64,000 bases of DNA from Lacinutrix sp. 5H-3-7-4. GTDB taxonomy: Bacteria > Bacteroidota > Bacteroidia > Flavobacteriales > Flavobacteriaceae. The translations under genes were made by a program, and so were the position numbers. A model generated the notes under the pieces. It saw only the letters and a list, made by a program, of their open reading frames with translations, was not told where the DNA came from and did not search any database. The stretch covers positions 2,453,001 to 2,517,000 of the forward strand of contig NC_015638.1 of NCBI RefSeq assembly GCF_000211855.2. Direction: 5' to 3'. This document shows, in pieces, positions 48,132 to 58,248 of the stretch (positions within the stretch are counted from its first letter, which is position 1; each line of letters begins with the position of its first letter).

Positions 48132-49448
48132 ATGTTTAATGCCTTTAAAAATAATATAGAGAATAATATGCCTTATTTAAAAAAGGCTAAAATTCTTATT
48201 GCGGTTTCTGGAGGTTTAGATAGTGTTGTTTTAACTCATTTATGTTCAAAGTTAAATTTAAATATTGCGCTAGCACATTGTAATTTTAATTTACGCGAAA
48301 ATGAAAGTGATACCGATGAAGCTTTTGTTTTAGAATTAGCAAAAACATTAGATATAGAAGCTTTTGTACAGCATTTTAATACAGAAGCTTATGCTAAAGC
48401 AGAAAAAAGCTCAATACAAATGGCAGCCAGGACCTTACGTTATAATTGGTTTTTTGATTTAGCAAGGCAATTACAATTCGACTATATATTAACAGCACAT
48501 CATGCAGATGATAATCTAGAAACTGTACTAATAAATCTTACACGTGGTACAGGAATTGAAGGTTTAACAGGAATCCCAGAGCGTAACGAAAATATCGTGA
48601 GACCATTACTTAAGTTTTCAAGAGAAAGTTTAGAGTACTATGCAAAATCTAAAAATATAGCATGGCGAGAAGATAGTAGTAATGCTTCAACAAAATATTT
48701 AAGAAACAAATTACGACACGATGTTATTCCTATTTTAAAAGAAATAAATCCTACGTTGCTTAAAAATGTAGAAACTACATTAGATAATTTAAAAGATACC
48801 AAAGCTATTGTTCAAGAAAGTGTAAGTGCAGTTTTAAAACGTGCAATTATACAACACGATAGTGAAGCCGTAATTTATAAAATACAAGAGTTTAAAAATC
48901 TAAAACAACCAAAAGCTTATTTATTTGAGGTTTTTAAAATCTATGGTTTTACAGATTGGAACGTACTTGAAAATTTATTGCACGCGCAAAGCGGAAAACA
49001 AATAATGTCTAACACTCATACACTGTTAAAAAATAGAGAAACATTAGTTTTAACAGAAAACACAACTGTTACAGCATTTAAAGAAATTACAATAGAAAAA
49101 CCATCTAAAAGTATTGAAATTGCTAACGGTTTATTATCTATAGAACGCGTTGAAAAACTAGAGAAAAATACAAAATCTACTATTTATTTAGACCAAAAAC
49201 TGTTAAACTTTCCTTTAAAAGTAAGACAATGGGAAAAAGGAGACTATTTTTACCCGTTGGGAATGACAGGAAAAAAGAAACTAAGTAAGTTTTTTAAAGA
49301 CGAAAAACTGTCGTTACGAGCTAAAGAAAAATGCCTCGTTTTAATCTCAAACAATACCATAGTTTGGGTTATAAATTATAGAAGTAGTGCGTTGTTTAAA
49401 GCAACAAATCAAACAGATAACATATTAAAAATCACATATCAACAATGA
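48132..49448 (+). CDS. tilS: tRNA(Ile)-lysidine synthetase
   Basis: 438 residues. PP-loop motif SGGLDSVVLTHL near residue 27, the HHADDNLETVLINLTRGTGIEGL core, and the C-terminal TilS domain (PLKVRQWEKGDYFYPLGMTGKKKLSKFFKDEKLS). It modifies C34 of the minor tRNA-Ile to lysidine, making it read AUA; essential. Operon pabB-tilS-dsbD; its stop overlaps the ATG of dsbD in the ATGA arrangement. Confidence 0.95.
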   Translation: MFNAFKNNIENNMPYLKKAKILIAVSGGLDSVVLTHLCSKLNLNIALAHCNFNLRENESDTDEAFVLELAKTLDIEAFVQHFNTEAYAKAEKSSIQMAARTLRYNWFFDLARQLQFDYILTAHHADDNLETVLINLTRGTGIEGLTGIPERNENIVRPLLKFSRESLEYYAKSKNIAWREDSSNASTKYLRNKLRHDVIPILKEINPTLLKNVETTLDNLKDTKAIVQESVSAVLKRAIIQHDSEAVIYKIQEFKNLKQPKAYLFEVFKIYGFTDWNVLENLLHAQSGKQIMSNTHTLLKNRETLVLTENTTVTAFKEITIEKPSKSIEIANGLLSIERVEKLEKNTKSTIYLDQKLLNFPLKVRQWEKGDYFYPLGMTGKKKLSKFFKDEKLSLRAKEKCLVLISNNTIVWVINYRSSALFKATNQTDNILKITYQQ

Positions 49449-51838
49449 AGCAATTTATAGCTTTTATCTTAGTTTTATTTTCAATAAATAGTGTAACAGC
49501 ACAACTTAATCCTGTAAAATGGAGCACAAGTGTAGAAAAAATATCTGATACAGATTATAACTTAATATTTAATGCAGATATAGAATCGAAATGGCATTTA
49601 TACTCACAAACGTTACCAGAAGGTGGCGCTTTGCCAACAGCGTTTACATATAATAATGAAGGTGAAGATTATAAAGTATTAGGTAAAACAAAAGAGAGTA
49701 GAAGTATAACAAAACACGATAAGGTTTTTGATATGGATCTTACGTTTTTTGACGATTCTGCAACATTCACGCAACGTATAGAGTTGGTAAATAAAAATAT
49801 TATTGCCATAGAAGCAGAGGTTAGCTTTCAAGCCTGTGACGATAAACAATGTATTTTTGAAAGTGAAATTTTAACCTTTCAACTTCCAACACCAAATAAT
49901 ATTATTGGCAAACAATCTAACGTTTTAGAGCCTGTAAAATGGACCTCGAAAGCCAATAAACTTTCAGATACAGAATATGAGATAGAATATAAAGCAGTAA
50001 TAGATGGCGATTGGCATTTCTATTCACAAGAAAATAATGCAGACGATGGACCAATTGCTACAGAATTTACATTCGATACTGAGTCTAAAGACTATGAAGT
50101 AATAGGAGAAACTTCAGAATCAAAATCTAAAAAAGTTTTTGAAGACGTTTTTAATATGGATGTTAAGTATTTTGAAAAAGAAGCAACCTTTAAGCAAAAA
50201 ATAAAACTTTTAAATCCAGAAGTAAAAGTTATAAAAGCAGAAGTGTTTTTTCAAGTTTGTGATAACGAAAAATGCCTTGCACCAGAAACCTTTGAGTTTC
50301 AAACATCGCTTTCTGGAGATTTATTAAAATCTTCAGGAGCAACACAACTTAGCGATTATGATATTGAACAATCGAAAGCACTTGCATTAGATATTAAAGG
50401 AAAAGAAAAGTTTGAAAAAGCAGAAGATGTAGAAGAAAAAAGTAACCTTACCATTTTCTTTTTAGGTTTTTTAGGAGGATTAATAGCTTTGTTAACACCA
50501 TGTGTTTTTCCTATGATTCCTTTAACGGTTTCATTTTTTACTAAAAGTGCAGGAAACTCTCAAAAAGGAATTGCAAATTCTGTAATGTATGGTTTTTTCA
50601 TCTTTTTAATTTACTTTTTATTAAGCTTACCATTTCATGTTTTAGACTCTTTAGACCCAGAAATATTAAATAACATATCTACAAATGTGACGTTAAATAT
50701 TATCTTTTTTATAATATTTATAGCCTTTGCTTTTTCATTTTTTGGTTATTACGAGTTAACATTACCACATTCTTGGAGCGCCGCTTTAGATAGTAAAGCA
50801 AATAGTGTTGGCGGTTTAATAGGCGTGTTTTTTATGGCATTAACCTTAGCTATAGTATCGTTTTCTTGTACAGGTCCAATTTTAGGAACTTTATTAGGAA
50901 GCTCTTTAACTAGCGATGGTGGCGCAACACAATTAACCATGGGAATGAGTGGTTTTGGTCTTGCATTAGCTTTACCATTTACTTTATTTGCTATGTTTCC
51001 AAAATGGTTAAATTCTTTACCAAAATCTGGAGGTTGGTTAACAACAGTAAAAGTCGTTTTAGGTTTTATAGAAATTGCTTTAGCCTTAAAGTTTTTATCT
51101 AACGCAGACCTTGTAAAACATTGGGGACTATTAAAAAGAGAAGTCTTTATTGGACTTTGGATAATTGTTGGTATTGGCTTACTATTATATCTATTTGGAA
51201 AAATAAAATTTCCACACGATGGTCCATATAAAAAGCCTACAAAATGGCGTTGGTCTTTTATTTTTTTAGTTTTTGCATTTACAGTATATTTAATTCCAGG
51301 TTTAACAAATACTAAATATGCTAACTTAAAGATGTTAAGTGGTTTTCCGCCGCCATTATGGTATAGTATTTATGAAAAAGAATCTGAGTGTCCTTTAGGT
51401 TTAAATTGTTATAAAGATTTAAACGAAGGCGTAGCAGCGGCAAAAGCATCCAATAAACCTATAATGCTAGATTTTACAGGTTATGCTTGTGTAAACTGCC
51501 GTAAAATGGAAGAACAAGTATGGAGTGAAGACGATATTTATAATATTTTAAACGATGAATATATTATTATTTCACTGTATGTAGATGATAGAAAGGAATT
51601 GCCAGAAAATGAACAATTTAAATTTTTAAAATCTAATGGTAGTTTAAAAAGTATAAAAACTATTGGAGATAAATGGGCAACTTTACAAACAGTAACATTT
51701 CAAAATAACTCACAACCGTTTTATGTATTACTAAATCACGATATGGAAATGCTAAACCATACCACAGCATACACGCCAAATGATGAAGAATATTTAGAAT
51801 GGCTTAAAAAAGGTTTAGAGAATTTTAAGAAGAAATAA
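49445..51838 (+). CDS. dsbD: Thiol:disulfide interchange protein DsbD with two alpha domains
   Basis: 797 residues. After a signal peptide come two tandem DsbD-alpha domains: residues ~22-150 (PVKWSTSVEKISDTDYNLIF, ... FQACDDKQCIF) and ~160-285 (PVKWTSKANKLSDTEYEIEY, ... FQVCDNEKCLA). Each keeps the Cys pair. Next is the membrane part with LLTPCVFPMIPL and SFSCTGPILG, two transmembrane redox cysteines, and last a thioredoxin-like gamma domain with YACVNCRK. Electrons pass from cytoplasmic thioredoxin to periplasmic proteins. The duplicated alpha domain is unusual; E. coli DsbD has one. It overlaps tilS by 4 bp. Confidence 0.9.
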   Translation: MKQFIAFILVLFSINSVTAQLNPVKWSTSVEKISDTDYNLIFNADIESKWHLYSQTLPEGGALPTAFTYNNEGEDYKVLGKTKESRSITKHDKVFDMDLTFFDDSATFTQRIELVNKNIIAIEAEVSFQACDDKQCIFESEILTFQLPTPNNIIGKQSNVLEPVKWTSKANKLSDTEYEIEYKAVIDGDWHFYSQENNADDGPIATEFTFDTESKDYEVIGETSESKSKKVFEDVFNMDVKYFEKEATFKQKIKLLNPEVKVIKAEVFFQVCDNEKCLAPETFEFQTSLSGDLLKSSGATQLSDYDIEQSKALALDIKGKEKFEKAEDVEEKSNLTIFFLGFLGGLIALLTPCVFPMIPLTVSFFTKSAGNSQKGIANSVMYGFFIFLIYFLLSLPFHVLDSLDPEILNNISTNVTLNIIFFIIFIAFAFSFFGYYELTLPHSWSAALDSKANSVGGLIGVFFMALTLAIVSFSCTGPILGTLLGSSLTSDGGATQLTMGMSGFGLALALPFTLFAMFPKWLNSLPKSGGWLTTVKVVLGFIEIALALKFLSNADLVKHWGLLKREVFIGLWIIVGIGLLLYLFGKIKFPHDGPYKKPTKWRWSFIFLVFAFTVYLIPGLTNTKYANLKMLSGFPPPLWYSIYEKESECPLGLNCYKDLNEGVAAAKASNKPIMLDFTGYACVNCRKMEEQVWSEDDIYNILNDEYIIISLYVDDRKELPENEQFKFLKSNGSLKSIKTIGDKWATLQTVTFQNNSQPFYVLLNHDMEMLNHTTAYTPNDEEYLEWLKKGLENFKKK

Positions 51839-51876
51839 ATTATTAAGTATATAAAAATCTTATTTATATAATTAAA

Positions 51877-51917
51877 TAAAAAGAATCTTAAATATGTAAT
51901 AAGATTCTTTTTTTTTA
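51877..51917 (+). terminator. Rho-independent terminator after dsbD
   Basis: AAAGAATCTTA...TAAGATTCTTTTTTTTT, 40 bp after the dsbD stop. Confidence 0.8.
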
Positions 51918-51950
51918 CTCCGTTATAACGGCTTAAAACACTAATAAATT

Positions 51951-53579
51951 ATGAAAATTCAAGGTCAAATAGTAGACATCCAAAATAAACGTATTTACAA
52001 AGGAGAGATAGCTATTAAAGCAGGTAAAATAGCATCAATAGAAGAAAAAGACCATGACGTTAATCATTATATTTTACCAGGATTTGTAGATGCTCACATT
52101 CATATAGAAAGCTCTATGTTAGTGCCAAGCGAGTTTGCTAAATTGGCAGTACGTCATGGTACCGTTTCTACGGTTAGTGATCCACACGAAATAGCAAATG
52201 TACTTGGTGTTAAAGGTGTTGAATTCATGATTGCAAATGGAAAGCAAACACCGTTTAAATTTAATTTTGGAGCACCATCTTGTGTGCCTGCTACAAACTT
52301 TGAATCGGCTGGAGCAGTTATAGATAGTGAAGATATAAAAACCTTAATGGCAAATCCAGATATTAAATATCTTGCCGAAATGATGAACTATCCCGGTGTA
52401 CTTTTTAATGACGAAGAAGTGCTTAAAAAAATAGCTTGGGCAAAACATTATAATAAACCAGTAGATGGTCACGCACCAGGTTTACGTGGTGACGATATTA
52501 CAAAGTACATTGCCGCAGGAATTTCTACAGACCACGAATGTTTTACTTACGACGAAGCTTTAGAAAAACTACAAAAAGGCATGAAAGTTATTATTCGTGA
52601 AGGTAGCGCTGCTAAAAACTTTGAAGCCTTAATAGATTTGTTACCAGAACACTTTGAAAACATGATGTTTTGTAGTGATGATAAGCATCCAGACGATTTA
52701 TTATTAAACCATATAAATAAACTTTGTGCGCGTGCCATTACAAAAGAAATAGACTTGTTTAAAGTATTGCAAGCCGCATGTATAAATCCTGTAAAACATT
52801 ACAATTTAGATGTTGGATTGCTACAAGAAAATGATGCTGCAGATTTTATAGTTGTTGAAGATTTAAAGCAATTTAAAACGCTTCAAACCTATATAAATGG
52901 AGCATTAGTTTACGACTTTGGGAAAGTAAATATTAAAGATGTTGTATTTAAAAACCTCAATAATTTTAATTGTGACAAAAAAGAAATTTCAGAATTTAGA
53001 TACGAATCTTCAGCTAAAAAAATAAGAGTTATAGAATGCTTAGATGGCGAGTTAGTCACCAATCAAGTTATAACAAATAGCTTGATAGATAATGGTAATT
53101 TAATTTCTAATACAGAAACCGATGTTTTAAAAATAACGGTTGTTAATCGTTACAATAATGCAAAACCTGCTATTGCTTTTATAAAAAATTTCGGATTAAA
53201 AGAAGGCGCAATAGCAAGTTCCGTAGGTCACGATTCTCATAATATTATTGCAGTTGGTGTAGACGATGCTTCCATTTGTAAAGCTGTTAATGCCATAATT
53301 GAAGCAAAAGGAGGAATTTCGGCGGTAAACAATTCCGAAGAAAAAACAGTAGCATTACCAGTTGCAGGAATAATGAGCGATAAAAACGGAGAAACTATAG
53401 GTAAACAATACGCAACACTTGATGCTATGGCAAAACAAATGGGAAGCAAACTAAACGCACCATATATGTCGTTATCATTTATGGCTTTATTAGTAATACC
53501 AGCACTTAAATTAAGTGATAAAGGATTGTTTAATGGCAGTACTTTTGAGTTTGCTAGACTTGATATTGATAATTTGTAA
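51951..53579 (+). CDS. ade: Adenine deaminase
   Basis: 542 residues, Ade/AdeC family amidohydrolase: [41 protein letters not shown] (metal-binding His residues), [36 protein letters not shown], and a C-terminal domain with [16 protein letters not shown]. It converts adenine to hypoxanthine plus ammonia in the cytoplasm for purine salvage. Single gene with terminator on both sides. Confidence 0.93.
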   Translation: MKIQGQIVDIQNKRIYKGEIAIKAGKIASIEEKDHDVNHYILPGFVDAHIHIESSMLVPSEFAKLAVRHGTVSTVSDPHEIANVLGVKGVEFMIANGKQTPFKFNFGAPSCVPATNFESAGAVIDSEDIKTLMANPDIKYLAEMMNYPGVLFNDEEVLKKIAWAKHYNKPVDGHAPGLRGDDITKYIAAGISTDHECFTYDEALEKLQKGMKVIIREGSAAKNFEALIDLLPEHFENMMFCSDDKHPDDLLLNHINKLCARAITKEIDLFKVLQAACINPVKHYNLDVGLLQENDAADFIVVEDLKQFKTLQTYINGALVYDFGKVNIKDVVFKNLNNFNCDKKEISEFRYESSAKKIRVIECLDGELVTNQVITNSLIDNGNLISNTETDVLKITVVNRYNNAKPAIAFIKNFGLKEGAIASSVGHDSHNIIAVGVDDASICKAVNAIIEAKGGISAVNNSEEKTVALPVAGIMSDKNGETIGKQYATLDAMAKQMGSKLNAPYMSLSFMALLVIPALKLSDKGLFNGSTFEFARLDIDNL

Positions 53580-53604
53580 CTAATTAATCTTTTTTAATTA
53601 AAAT

Positions 53605-53646
53605 AAAAAACCTTTCAAGAGCTCAAATTCATGAAAGGTTTTTTTG
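53605..53646 (+). terminator. Rho-independent terminator after ade
   Basis: AACCTTTCA...TGAAAGGTTTTTTT hairpin, 25 bp after the adenine deaminase stop. Confidence 0.85.
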
Positions 53647-53853
53647 TTTTAAGCGATACTGTACATTAAGCAATACTTATCTCAATAATGTAAATTTAAA
53701 CTTCAAAATTATTCTAATAGCTTAAAATTAAATAGTTGGTAATCTCTGTATTTATTTCTAATTTAGTTCAGCCTAAATCTATAATAAATATCATTTTGGT
53801 GTTAACCTTAGGTGTATAAAAATATTAATATTAGGTAAAAACAAACTATTTCT

Positions 53854-56328
53854 ATGGCAGATTATGCACTATCAAGCAAGTTAAAAGAAGCATTACATAT
53901 TGCTCAAGCAATTGCAAAAGAATATTCAAATAAACAATACTCATCTGCACACGTATTAAAAGCCTTAATGCACAAAAGTATAGGCATGATTAAGTACTTA
54001 GAAAGTATAGATCAAGATGGTTACTATGTAGAAGAATGGGCAGAAGTAAGGTTAGAATCTTTACCAAAAACCAATAAAGTACCAGAAAATCCTTCAGCAG
54101 ACGATAGTGTAGAAGCAGTGCTGTATGAAGCCGATAATATAAAACTAAAACTAGGCTTAGAGGAAGTAACAGAGCATTGTGTGCTAATTGCATTATGTAC
54201 GCCAGGCGTAGGTTTTTCATTCGAGCAATTAAAATCATTTTCATTAACACCTAATGAGATTATAGATAATATAGGCGTAAAAGAAGATGGCACAGTAAGT
54301 GCACCAGCAGGAACAACTTCAAAAAAACAAAACAAAGCTGTTGGTACAGGTACACTTTCACAATATTGTATAGACAAAACTTCTGGAGCAAGTAATAATG
54401 AGTTAGACCAAATTTCTGGAAGAGAATCTGAAATTAAAATGATAGGCGAAATTTTAGGTCGTCGCTCTAAACCAAATGTTTTAATTCTTGGAGATCCAGG
54501 TGTTGGTAAAACGGTTTTATTTAATGGTTTAGCCTATGCCTCTGTAAATAATAATGTACCAGAACATTTAAAAAGTGCGAGAATCTATGAATTAGATTTT
54601 ATAAACTTAGTTTCTGGTGCAGGTTATAAAGGTGAAATAGAAGATAGGTTTAAAAAGGTTATAGAAGAAATAAAACAATTTCCAAAAGCAATTTTATTAA
54701 TTGATGAAATTAATAATTTAACCGATAAAAACCAGGGAAATCAAGGCTTAGCAAATTTATTAAAGTCTGAGTTGGTAAAAGGAGAACTTACCGTAATAGG
54801 TACAGCAACAAATGATGCTTTTAGAAAATATATAGAAGTAGACGAAGGTTTAGCAAGACAATTTGAAACGGTAAGATTAATAGAGCCAAGTGAAGATGAA
54901 GCTTACCGTATGATAAAAAATACCATTTCTTATTATACAGACCATCACAAGTTAACAATAGATTCTGAAACTATAAATGAAGCTATAAGACTCGCAAAGC
55001 GTTATAATAAAGAACGAAGTTTGCCAGACTCTGCTATAGATTTAATAGACAGAACAATGTCTGCAGCAAAATACATGATAGAAACATCTGTAGATGAAAT
55101 TGAAACAATAAAACAACATTTAGAAGCATTAAAAGAAGATACTGAATTTACAGAAGAAGAGTTGCTAAAAGAGCAAACATGGCAATATGCTTTAATGAAA
55201 AACAGGTTGAGTTATTTATTGTTTGATGAGTTAGGAGACGATAACCATTTTGAAGACGTAAAAACATCTAAAGCAGGTTTTAAAGCCATGGAAAGCATGC
55301 TTAACCAATTGCATGAAGTTGCTTCTCAAGAAAAAACAAGTATAAACAAAAACGATGTAGCCTCAACAATAGCAAATAAAACAGGAATACCAACAGGTAA
55401 GTTACAAGCCGATGAAAAAGAGCGATTACTTAATATGGAAACCGTTTTACAACGTCGAGTTATAGGTCAAGATCATGCAATAAGTGTAATAACATCAGCA
55501 GTTTTAGAATCTAGATCGGGTTTAAGTAAACCAGGATTACCAGTAGGATCGTTTTTCTTTTCTGGACCAACAGGAACAGGAAAAACCGAATTAGCAAAAT
55601 CACTAGCCGAATTTTTATTTCAAGACGAAAATGCAATAATCCGTTTTGATATGAGTGAGTTTAAAGAAGAACACTCTGCAGCCTTACTATATGGTGCGCC
55701 TCCAGGATATGTAGGTTATGAAGAAGGCGGATTACTAGTAAATAAAATAAGGCAGAAACCATATTCTATTGTCCTTTTTGATGAAATAGAAAAAGCACAT
55801 CCATCGGTTTTTGATATTTTTCTTCAAATATTAGACGAAGGAAAACTTAGCGACCGTTTAGGTAAAGTTGGAGATTTCTCTAATGCAGTAATACTATTTA
55901 CATCCAATATAGGCAGCCAACATATAGTAGACTCTTTCGATCAAGGTATTATACCAAAATCTAACGATTTGCTAGAAATAATGGGAAGCTATTTTAGACC
56001 AGAATTTTTAGGAAGACTAACAGAAATTATCCCGTTTTCTCCAATAACAAAAGAGAATGTGGTTAAAATATTTAAAATACAATTACAAGGATTGCTAAAA
56101 GCCTTAGGCAAACAAGATATAAGTTTAGAAATATCTAACGATGCAATGGAGCATTTAGCAATAAAAGGCTTTACACCAAAATATGGTGCAAGACCACTAC
56201 GTGGCGTAATTCGTACAGATTTGAGATCGCCATTATCAAGAATGATTATTTCTGGAGACATAACAAAAGGAGCCAAAGTAAGCCTAAAACTCAACAAAGA
56301 AAAAGAATTAGAGTGGCAATATAAATAA
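53854..56328 (+). CDS. tssH: T6SS sheath-recycling AAA+ ATPase TssH/ClpV
   Basis: 824 residues, class I Clp/Hsp100 ATPase: Clp_N repeats (~1-150), AAA1 with Walker A GDPGVGKT at residue 213 and Walker B LLIDEINN, a short middle domain (far shorter than ClpB's coiled coil), AAA2 with GPTGTGKTELAK at residue 571 and VLFDEIEKAHP, and a ClpB-type C-domain. The reaction is disassembly of contracted sheaths. The immediate downstream tssB and tssC genes identify it as TssH and not a stress ClpB/ClpA. It lies 274 bp after ade, with a terminator separating them. Confidence 0.85.
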   Translation: MADYALSSKLKEALHIAQAIAKEYSNKQYSSAHVLKALMHKSIGMIKYLESIDQDGYYVEEWAEVRLESLPKTNKVPENPSADDSVEAVLYEADNIKLKLGLEEVTEHCVLIALCTPGVGFSFEQLKSFSLTPNEIIDNIGVKEDGTVSAPAGTTSKKQNKAVGTGTLSQYCIDKTSGASNNELDQISGRESEIKMIGEILGRRSKPNVLILGDPGVGKTVLFNGLAYASVNNNVPEHLKSARIYELDFINLVSGAGYKGEIEDRFKKVIEEIKQFPKAILLIDEINNLTDKNQGNQGLANLLKSELVKGELTVIGTATNDAFRKYIEVDEGLARQFETVRLIEPSEDEAYRMIKNTISYYTDHHKLTIDSETINEAIRLAKRYNKERSLPDSAIDLIDRTMSAAKYMIETSVDEIETIKQHLEALKEDTEFTEEELLKEQTWQYALMKNRLSYLLFDELGDDNHFEDVKTSKAGFKAMESMLNQLHEVASQEKTSINKNDVASTIANKTGIPTGKLQADEKERLLNMETVLQRRVIGQDHAISVITSAVLESRSGLSKPGLPVGSFFFSGPTGTGKTELAKSLAEFLFQDENAIIRFDMSEFKEEHSAALLYGAPPGYVGYEEGGLLVNKIRQKPYSIVLFDEIEKAHPSVFDIFLQILDEGKLSDRLGKVGDFSNAVILFTSNIGSQHIVDSFDQGIIPKSNDLLEIMGSYFRPEFLGRLTEIIPFSPITKENVVKIFKIQLQGLLKALGKQDISLEISNDAMEHLAIKGFTPKYGARPLRGVIRTDLRSPLSRMIISGDITKGAKVSLKLNKEKELEWQYK

Positions 56329-56381
56329 CCAAAAATTGCTTATATTTATCAATAACAAAGAATTAATTAAACCAAAACAAC

Positions 56382-56828
56382 ATGGACACTTACGGATTGG
56401 GCGGCACAGAAGTAAAAACTGATGCTAATGAAGCCATACAAGAAATACCTCAAAACAGAACACTTTTTGTAGAGAAGTTAACTCAAGATCAGCCTATAAA
56501 ACCAGAAGTGGTTACAGGACTTAAAACGGTAGAAGAAGTTTTTGAACACTACAAGCCAGAAGTAGAAGTAGATTTTGAAGATGCCGATGGCGTTGAAAAA
56601 AAAGAAGCGCTAAATTTTAAAAATTTAGGCGATTTTGGTGGAAAAGGTATTACTCGACAAAGTAAATTTTTAAAAGATTTAAATACCGAAAAAGACCAAT
56701 ACCTAAAAATTGTAAAACAACTAAAAACTAACAAAATATTAAAGACTGCTTTAGAAAACCCAGAAGCTAAAGAATCTTTATTAGAAGCTATTCGCGCATT
56801 ATTAACCGAAATCCAAGAAAACAAATAA
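56382..56828 (+). CDS. tssB: T6SS subtype iii sheath small subunit TssB
   Basis: 148 residues without signal peptide, matching the layout of the Bacteroidota TssB: flexible N-terminus (GGTEVKTDANEAIQEIPQNRTLFVEKLTQDQP), EEVFEHYKPEVEVDFEDADG, GDFGGKGITRQSKFLKDL, and a C-terminal helix ending ALLTEIQENK. With TssC it builds the contractile sheath around the Hcp tube. It starts 53 bp after tssH and ends 2 bp before tssC. The N-terminal shape and size fit subtype iii better than the proteobacterial forms. Confidence 0.85.
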   Translation: MDTYGLGGTEVKTDANEAIQEIPQNRTLFVEKLTQDQPIKPEVVTGLKTVEEVFEHYKPEVEVDFEDADGVEKKEALNFKNLGDFGGKGITRQSKFLKDLNTEKDQYLKIVKQLKTNKILKTALENPEAKESLLEAIRALLTEIQENK

Positions 56829-56830
56829 TT

Positions 56831-58183
56831 ATGGCATCACCAGAACAAAAAGGACAATTTACTCCAGTAGAAAATCCCGCGCAATACTTAAAAGAAAAAA
56901 GCGAAAGCTTAGCTAAATATGGCGGTTTCGATTTGTTAGAGTCTTGCATTGAAGGTGTTCAAAATATGAATCCGGAGCGTAAGGCAAGAAAAAAAATATT
57001 TCTTACAGAAAATAGTAAAACCGAAGATAGAGAACAACTTAAAAAAGTATTAGAAATTTGGTCATCGGTTTTAGGTGGTGCAGAAAATATTTCTGATATG
57101 GTTGAAGCATCAGAAGAAAAGTCTCAAGTTGCTAATGGGTTATTAAAAAAGAACCTTAATAAAGCTTTAGAATCTACTAATGAATTAGAACGTTCTTACC
57201 GTTCTATGGCTTTATTTTATAAAAATACCGAGTCTGATAAGTTAAAGAACATTTCTATAATGAACGCAGAGCTAGATCAAGTTAAAGATTTAGACAATAC
57301 ACGTTTTATAGATGCTATAGCAGAAGAATTAAAATCTACTTACGATAGATTAGATTTAAGAGATAACTACGGTTTATTAGTAATACCAGGTTATTTAGGA
57401 TCTAATAAAGTTGTAGAAAAATGGGCTAAAATTGCACACGAAAATAAAGCCATGTTAGTAACAGATTTTGAGCACTTAGATGAGCCAGATGATGTTATGG
57501 AAATGTTTGAAGCTGCAAATTTAACTAGTGGAGATAAATATAAGTCTAATGTAATAATGGCTTGTAACTGGTTAGTTGGTAGAGGTAAAGTGGATGAAGT
57601 AGGAGAGGAAGATGATTTATACGTACCACCAGCAGGAGCTTTAGCGGGTAAAATATATAATACATTAATGTCTCAAGTTACTGCCGGTAAAAAGTTTGGT
57701 GGTATTAACGAAATTGATGGTGTACGTTTTGACCTTAAAAAAAGTGAAATTGCGCATTTAGAAAAAATGGGATTAGTACCTATGGTAAACGAGTATGGTA
57801 AAGTAATGGCATTTTCTGCTAAAACTTTATTTAATGGTGATAACCTTGGGTTACAAACATACTCTGTAGTAAGAGTATTCGATTACGTTACAAAAGTATT
57901 AATGGATTTCTTAAACCGTCGTGCTTTCGAAAACTTTAATGCAAAAACTAGAAAAGAATTAATGGGACAAATTGTTAAGTTTTTAGATGGTATTACAGGA
58001 CCAGATAAACTTATTGAAGACTTTTCTATTAAACGTTTCGAGCAAGATCCAAACCAAAAAGATCGTGTGTTTTTAGATATACACATGACACCTTATTTTC
58101 CAGCCAAAAACTTTATGATTAAAATGGACGGACAAAAAGGAGATGATGGTACAGAATGGGATGCAGAATATGAGCAACAATAA
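56831..58183 (+). CDS. tssC: T6SS subtype iii sheath large subunit TssC (DUF5458)
   Basis: 450 residues. The stretches PLAKYGGFDLLESCIEGVQNM-like (here SLAKYGGFDLLESCIEGVQNM), GLLVIPGYLGSNKVVEKWAKIAHENKAML, VRVFDYVTKVLMDFLNRRAFENFNAKTRKELMGQIVKFLDGI and the C-terminal LDIHMTPYFPAKNFMIKMDG belong to the Bacteroidota-specific TssC family (DUF5458). It interlocks with TssB to form the contractile sheath. It is followed by a terminator at 58197, closing the tssH-tssB-tssC unit. Confidence 0.88.
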   Translation: MASPEQKGQFTPVENPAQYLKEKSESLAKYGGFDLLESCIEGVQNMNPERKARKKIFLTENSKTEDREQLKKVLEIWSSVLGGAENISDMVEASEEKSQVANGLLKKNLNKALESTNELERSYRSMALFYKNTESDKLKNISIMNAELDQVKDLDNTRFIDAIAEELKSTYDRLDLRDNYGLLVIPGYLGSNKVVEKWAKIAHENKAMLVTDFEHLDEPDDVMEMFEAANLTSGDKYKSNVIMACNWLVGRGKVDEVGEEDDLYVPPAGALAGKIYNTLMSQVTAGKKFGGINEIDGVRFDLKKSEIAHLEKMGLVPMVNEYGKVMAFSAKTLFNGDNLGLQTYSVVRVFDYVTKVLMDFLNRRAFENFNAKTRKELMGQIVKFLDGITGPDKLIEDFSIKRFEQDPNQKDRVFLDIHMTPYFPAKNFMIKMDGQKGDDGTEWDAEYEQQ

Positions 58184-58196
58184 AAATATAAATTAA

Positions 58197-58231
58197 TAAA
58201 ACGCCACTTTTTAAGTGGCGTTTATTTTTAT
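58197..58231 (+). terminator. Terminator of tssHBC
   Basis: AAACGCCACTTTTTAAGTGGCGTTT stem-loop followed by T-rich sequence, 13 bp after tssC. It separates the sheath genes from the effector island. Confidence 0.85.
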
Positions 58232-58248
58232 AACATAATTTAAACGCT

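Noticed and set aside
53854-56328. ClpB disaggregase or ClpA unfoldase
   Set aside because: The middle domain is too short for ClpB, no ClpP-binding loop was recognised, and tssB/tssC follow directly.
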